Part shown: positions 32,217 to 32,756 of the stretch, one piece after another | How the letters are laid out: every line of letters begins with the position of its first letter | How positions within the stretch are numbered: position 1 is the stretch's first letter | Made by a program: the position numbers and the translations under genes | Source: CAIOTO01 sp040389165 | GTDB taxonomy: Bacteria; Pseudomonadota; Alphaproteobacteria; Paracaedibacterales; CAIOTO01 | Reading direction: 5' to 3' | Assembly (NCBI GenBank): GCA_040389165.1 | Contig: JAZKAK010000016.1 | Location: 1-32,756 of the forward strand | Length of the DNA: 32,756 bases | Notes under the pieces: generated by a model | What the model saw: the letters and a program-made list of their open reading frames with translations, nothing else | Databases searched by the model: none | What the model was told of the DNA's origin: nothing

Positions 32217-32240
32217 AAGCCCGCTTTTGCGGGCTTTTTT
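32217..32240 (+). terminator. Rho-independent terminator after the second surface-protein gene
   Basis: AAGCCCGC, a TTTT loop, then GCGGGCTT, continuing into a T run: a textbook terminator 25 bases after the stop. Confidence 0.93.
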
Positions 32241-32486
32241 GCGTTTGATGCGGACCATTGTTTATTTCGGTTCCGCGTGGATCGAGGGTTGGGGAGACGA
32301 CAGGCTGGATGCATCCACGCGAAGGGCAGAAGATTCAAATCAAACGGCATTTACACATTTTTATCTGTTCATCACATTTAAAATGATTATGTTCTTCCCC
32401 CAGCTAACAGAACGGTTGTAATCTTCCTACCCCCTTTGTTCATCTTCGTACTCTCCCCCTTCGTCATATTCGGACTACCTTTTTGG

Positions 32487-32552
32487 CATCTTCGGACTCG
32501 ATCCGAAGATCCATAAAGTTTCAAAGACAAATAGTTGACGGTGTTGCAACAA
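32487..32552 (+). repeat. 66-bp direct repeat, copy 1
   Basis: Identical over 66 bases to 32691-32756. It begins with the hairpin ATCTTCGGA-CTCGA-TCCGAAGAT-type (stems 32488-32496 and 32502-32510) and ends GTTGCAACAA. Confidence 0.9.
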
Positions 32553-32588
32553 ACAGGCAACAATGCACATGCGCTTTCACGTGTAGAG

Positions 32589-32611
32589 ATCCTCGTGTCA
32601 AGCACGAGGAT
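32589..32611. repeat. Perfect 9-bp-stem hairpin of the GTCAT repeat type
   Basis: ATCCTCGTG (32589-32597), loop TCAAG, CACGAGGAT (32603-32611), followed by GACAG. It lies between the two 66-bp direct repeats and resembles the fragment at 8780-8807. Confidence 0.7.
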
Positions 32612-32690
32612 GACAGCGTTGCGGTAACGATGAAGACAGGATTGCTGAAACGAGGACTGCCCGTTTGTCATTTTCTGACCTCCCTTTTGT

Positions 32691-32756
32691 CATCTTCGGA
32701 CTCGATCCGAAGATCCATAAAGTTTCAAAGACAAATAGTTGACGGTGTTGCAACAA
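32691..32756 (+). repeat. 66-bp direct repeat, copy 2 (reaches window end)
   Basis: Exact second copy of 32487-32552, 204 bases downstream in the same orientation. It is cut by the end of the window, so the repeat may be longer and the array may continue. Confidence 0.9.

Larger units (their letters stand above)
32241..32756. other. Gene-free repeat-rich stretch
   Basis: No plausible gene in 516 bases up to the window edge. It consists of a hairpin (CGCGTGGAT at 32274-32282 with ATCCACGCG at 32313-32321), degenerate units beginning ATCTTC at 32421, 32442, 32466 and 32488 spaced 21-24 bases apart, a 66-bp direct repeat present twice, and a further hairpin. Confidence 0.7.

Noticed and set aside
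32421..32552. Possible CRISPR array because of regularly spaced ATCTTC units
   Set aside because: Units are 21-24 bases, degenerate and adjacent without unique spacers, and no cas gene is near.
32387..32671. 94-codon open frame on the minus strand in the repeat block
   Set aside because: It is composed of the 66-bp repeat, degenerate units and a hairpin; its translation is repeat-derived and it has no credible start.

Overview
The window looks like a chromosomal segment of an AT-rich alphaproteobacterium that is probably host-associated. I infer this from protein features: the purC-like/bolA/grxD and accD/folC gene orders are alphaproteobacterial, the heat-shock sigma factor is of the proteobacterial RpoH type, and a pair of paralogous surface beta-barrel proteins recalls the antigens of intracellular lineages. 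Broken ancestral operons, many small palindromic repeats and several secreted orphan proteins point towards a Holosporales- or Rickettsiales-like intracellular bacterium, but the sequence alone cannot fix the genus. It carries flagellar genes, so it is or recently was motile. Most of the window is ordinary housekeeping DNA; no CRISPR array, prophage, toxin-antitoxin pair or large mobile element is visible.

Layout. 0-3 kb: ribosomal protein L19 behind a long, possibly structured leader, an exported DsbA-like thiol-disulfide protein, and a short divergent PRPP synthetase. 3-8.5 kb: an Atm1-type ABC exporter (minus), a degenerate PurC-like protein followed by BolA and a monothiol glutaredoxin (plus), then accD-folC (minus). 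The exporter, BolA and Grx4-type glutaredoxin together form a cluster linked to iron-sulfur/glutathione handling. 8.5-15 kb: rpsA, a secreted Ala/Thr-rich orphan, signal peptidase lepB and topoisomerase topA, separated by terminators and palindromic repeats. 15-18 kb: an accessory stretch with a membrane-anchored coiled-coil protein, a LEA-like lysine-rich protein, a conserved lipoprotein, long non-coding DNA, and a small membrane-protein gene interrupted by a 163-bp MITE-like element. 18-23 kb: a solitary cytochrome b gene, tRNA-Ser(GGA), a large secreted orphan, and TrmJ- and TrmD-type tRNA methyltransferases, then a CAU tRNA. 23-28 kb: fliC, fliD and fliS (minus), with a near-perfect sigma-54 promoter in front of flagellin and a FliD enlarged by three tandem repeats. 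28-32.7 kb: rpoH, a YqgE/AlgH protein, a small orphan, two paralogous outer-membrane beta-barrels, and a repeat-rich gene-free end.

The most noteworthy points are: (1) the MITE-like insertion, whose 9-bp target duplication can be removed in silico to restore an intact reading frame; (2) the purC-bolA-grxD remnant, from which purS/purQ/purL are missing and in which the PurC-like protein has lost signature residues; (3) the sigma-54 flagellin promoter; (4) the triple-repeat FliD; (5) the splitting of normally linked genes (trmD from rplS, petB from petA/petC). I did not find an obvious new multi-gene system.
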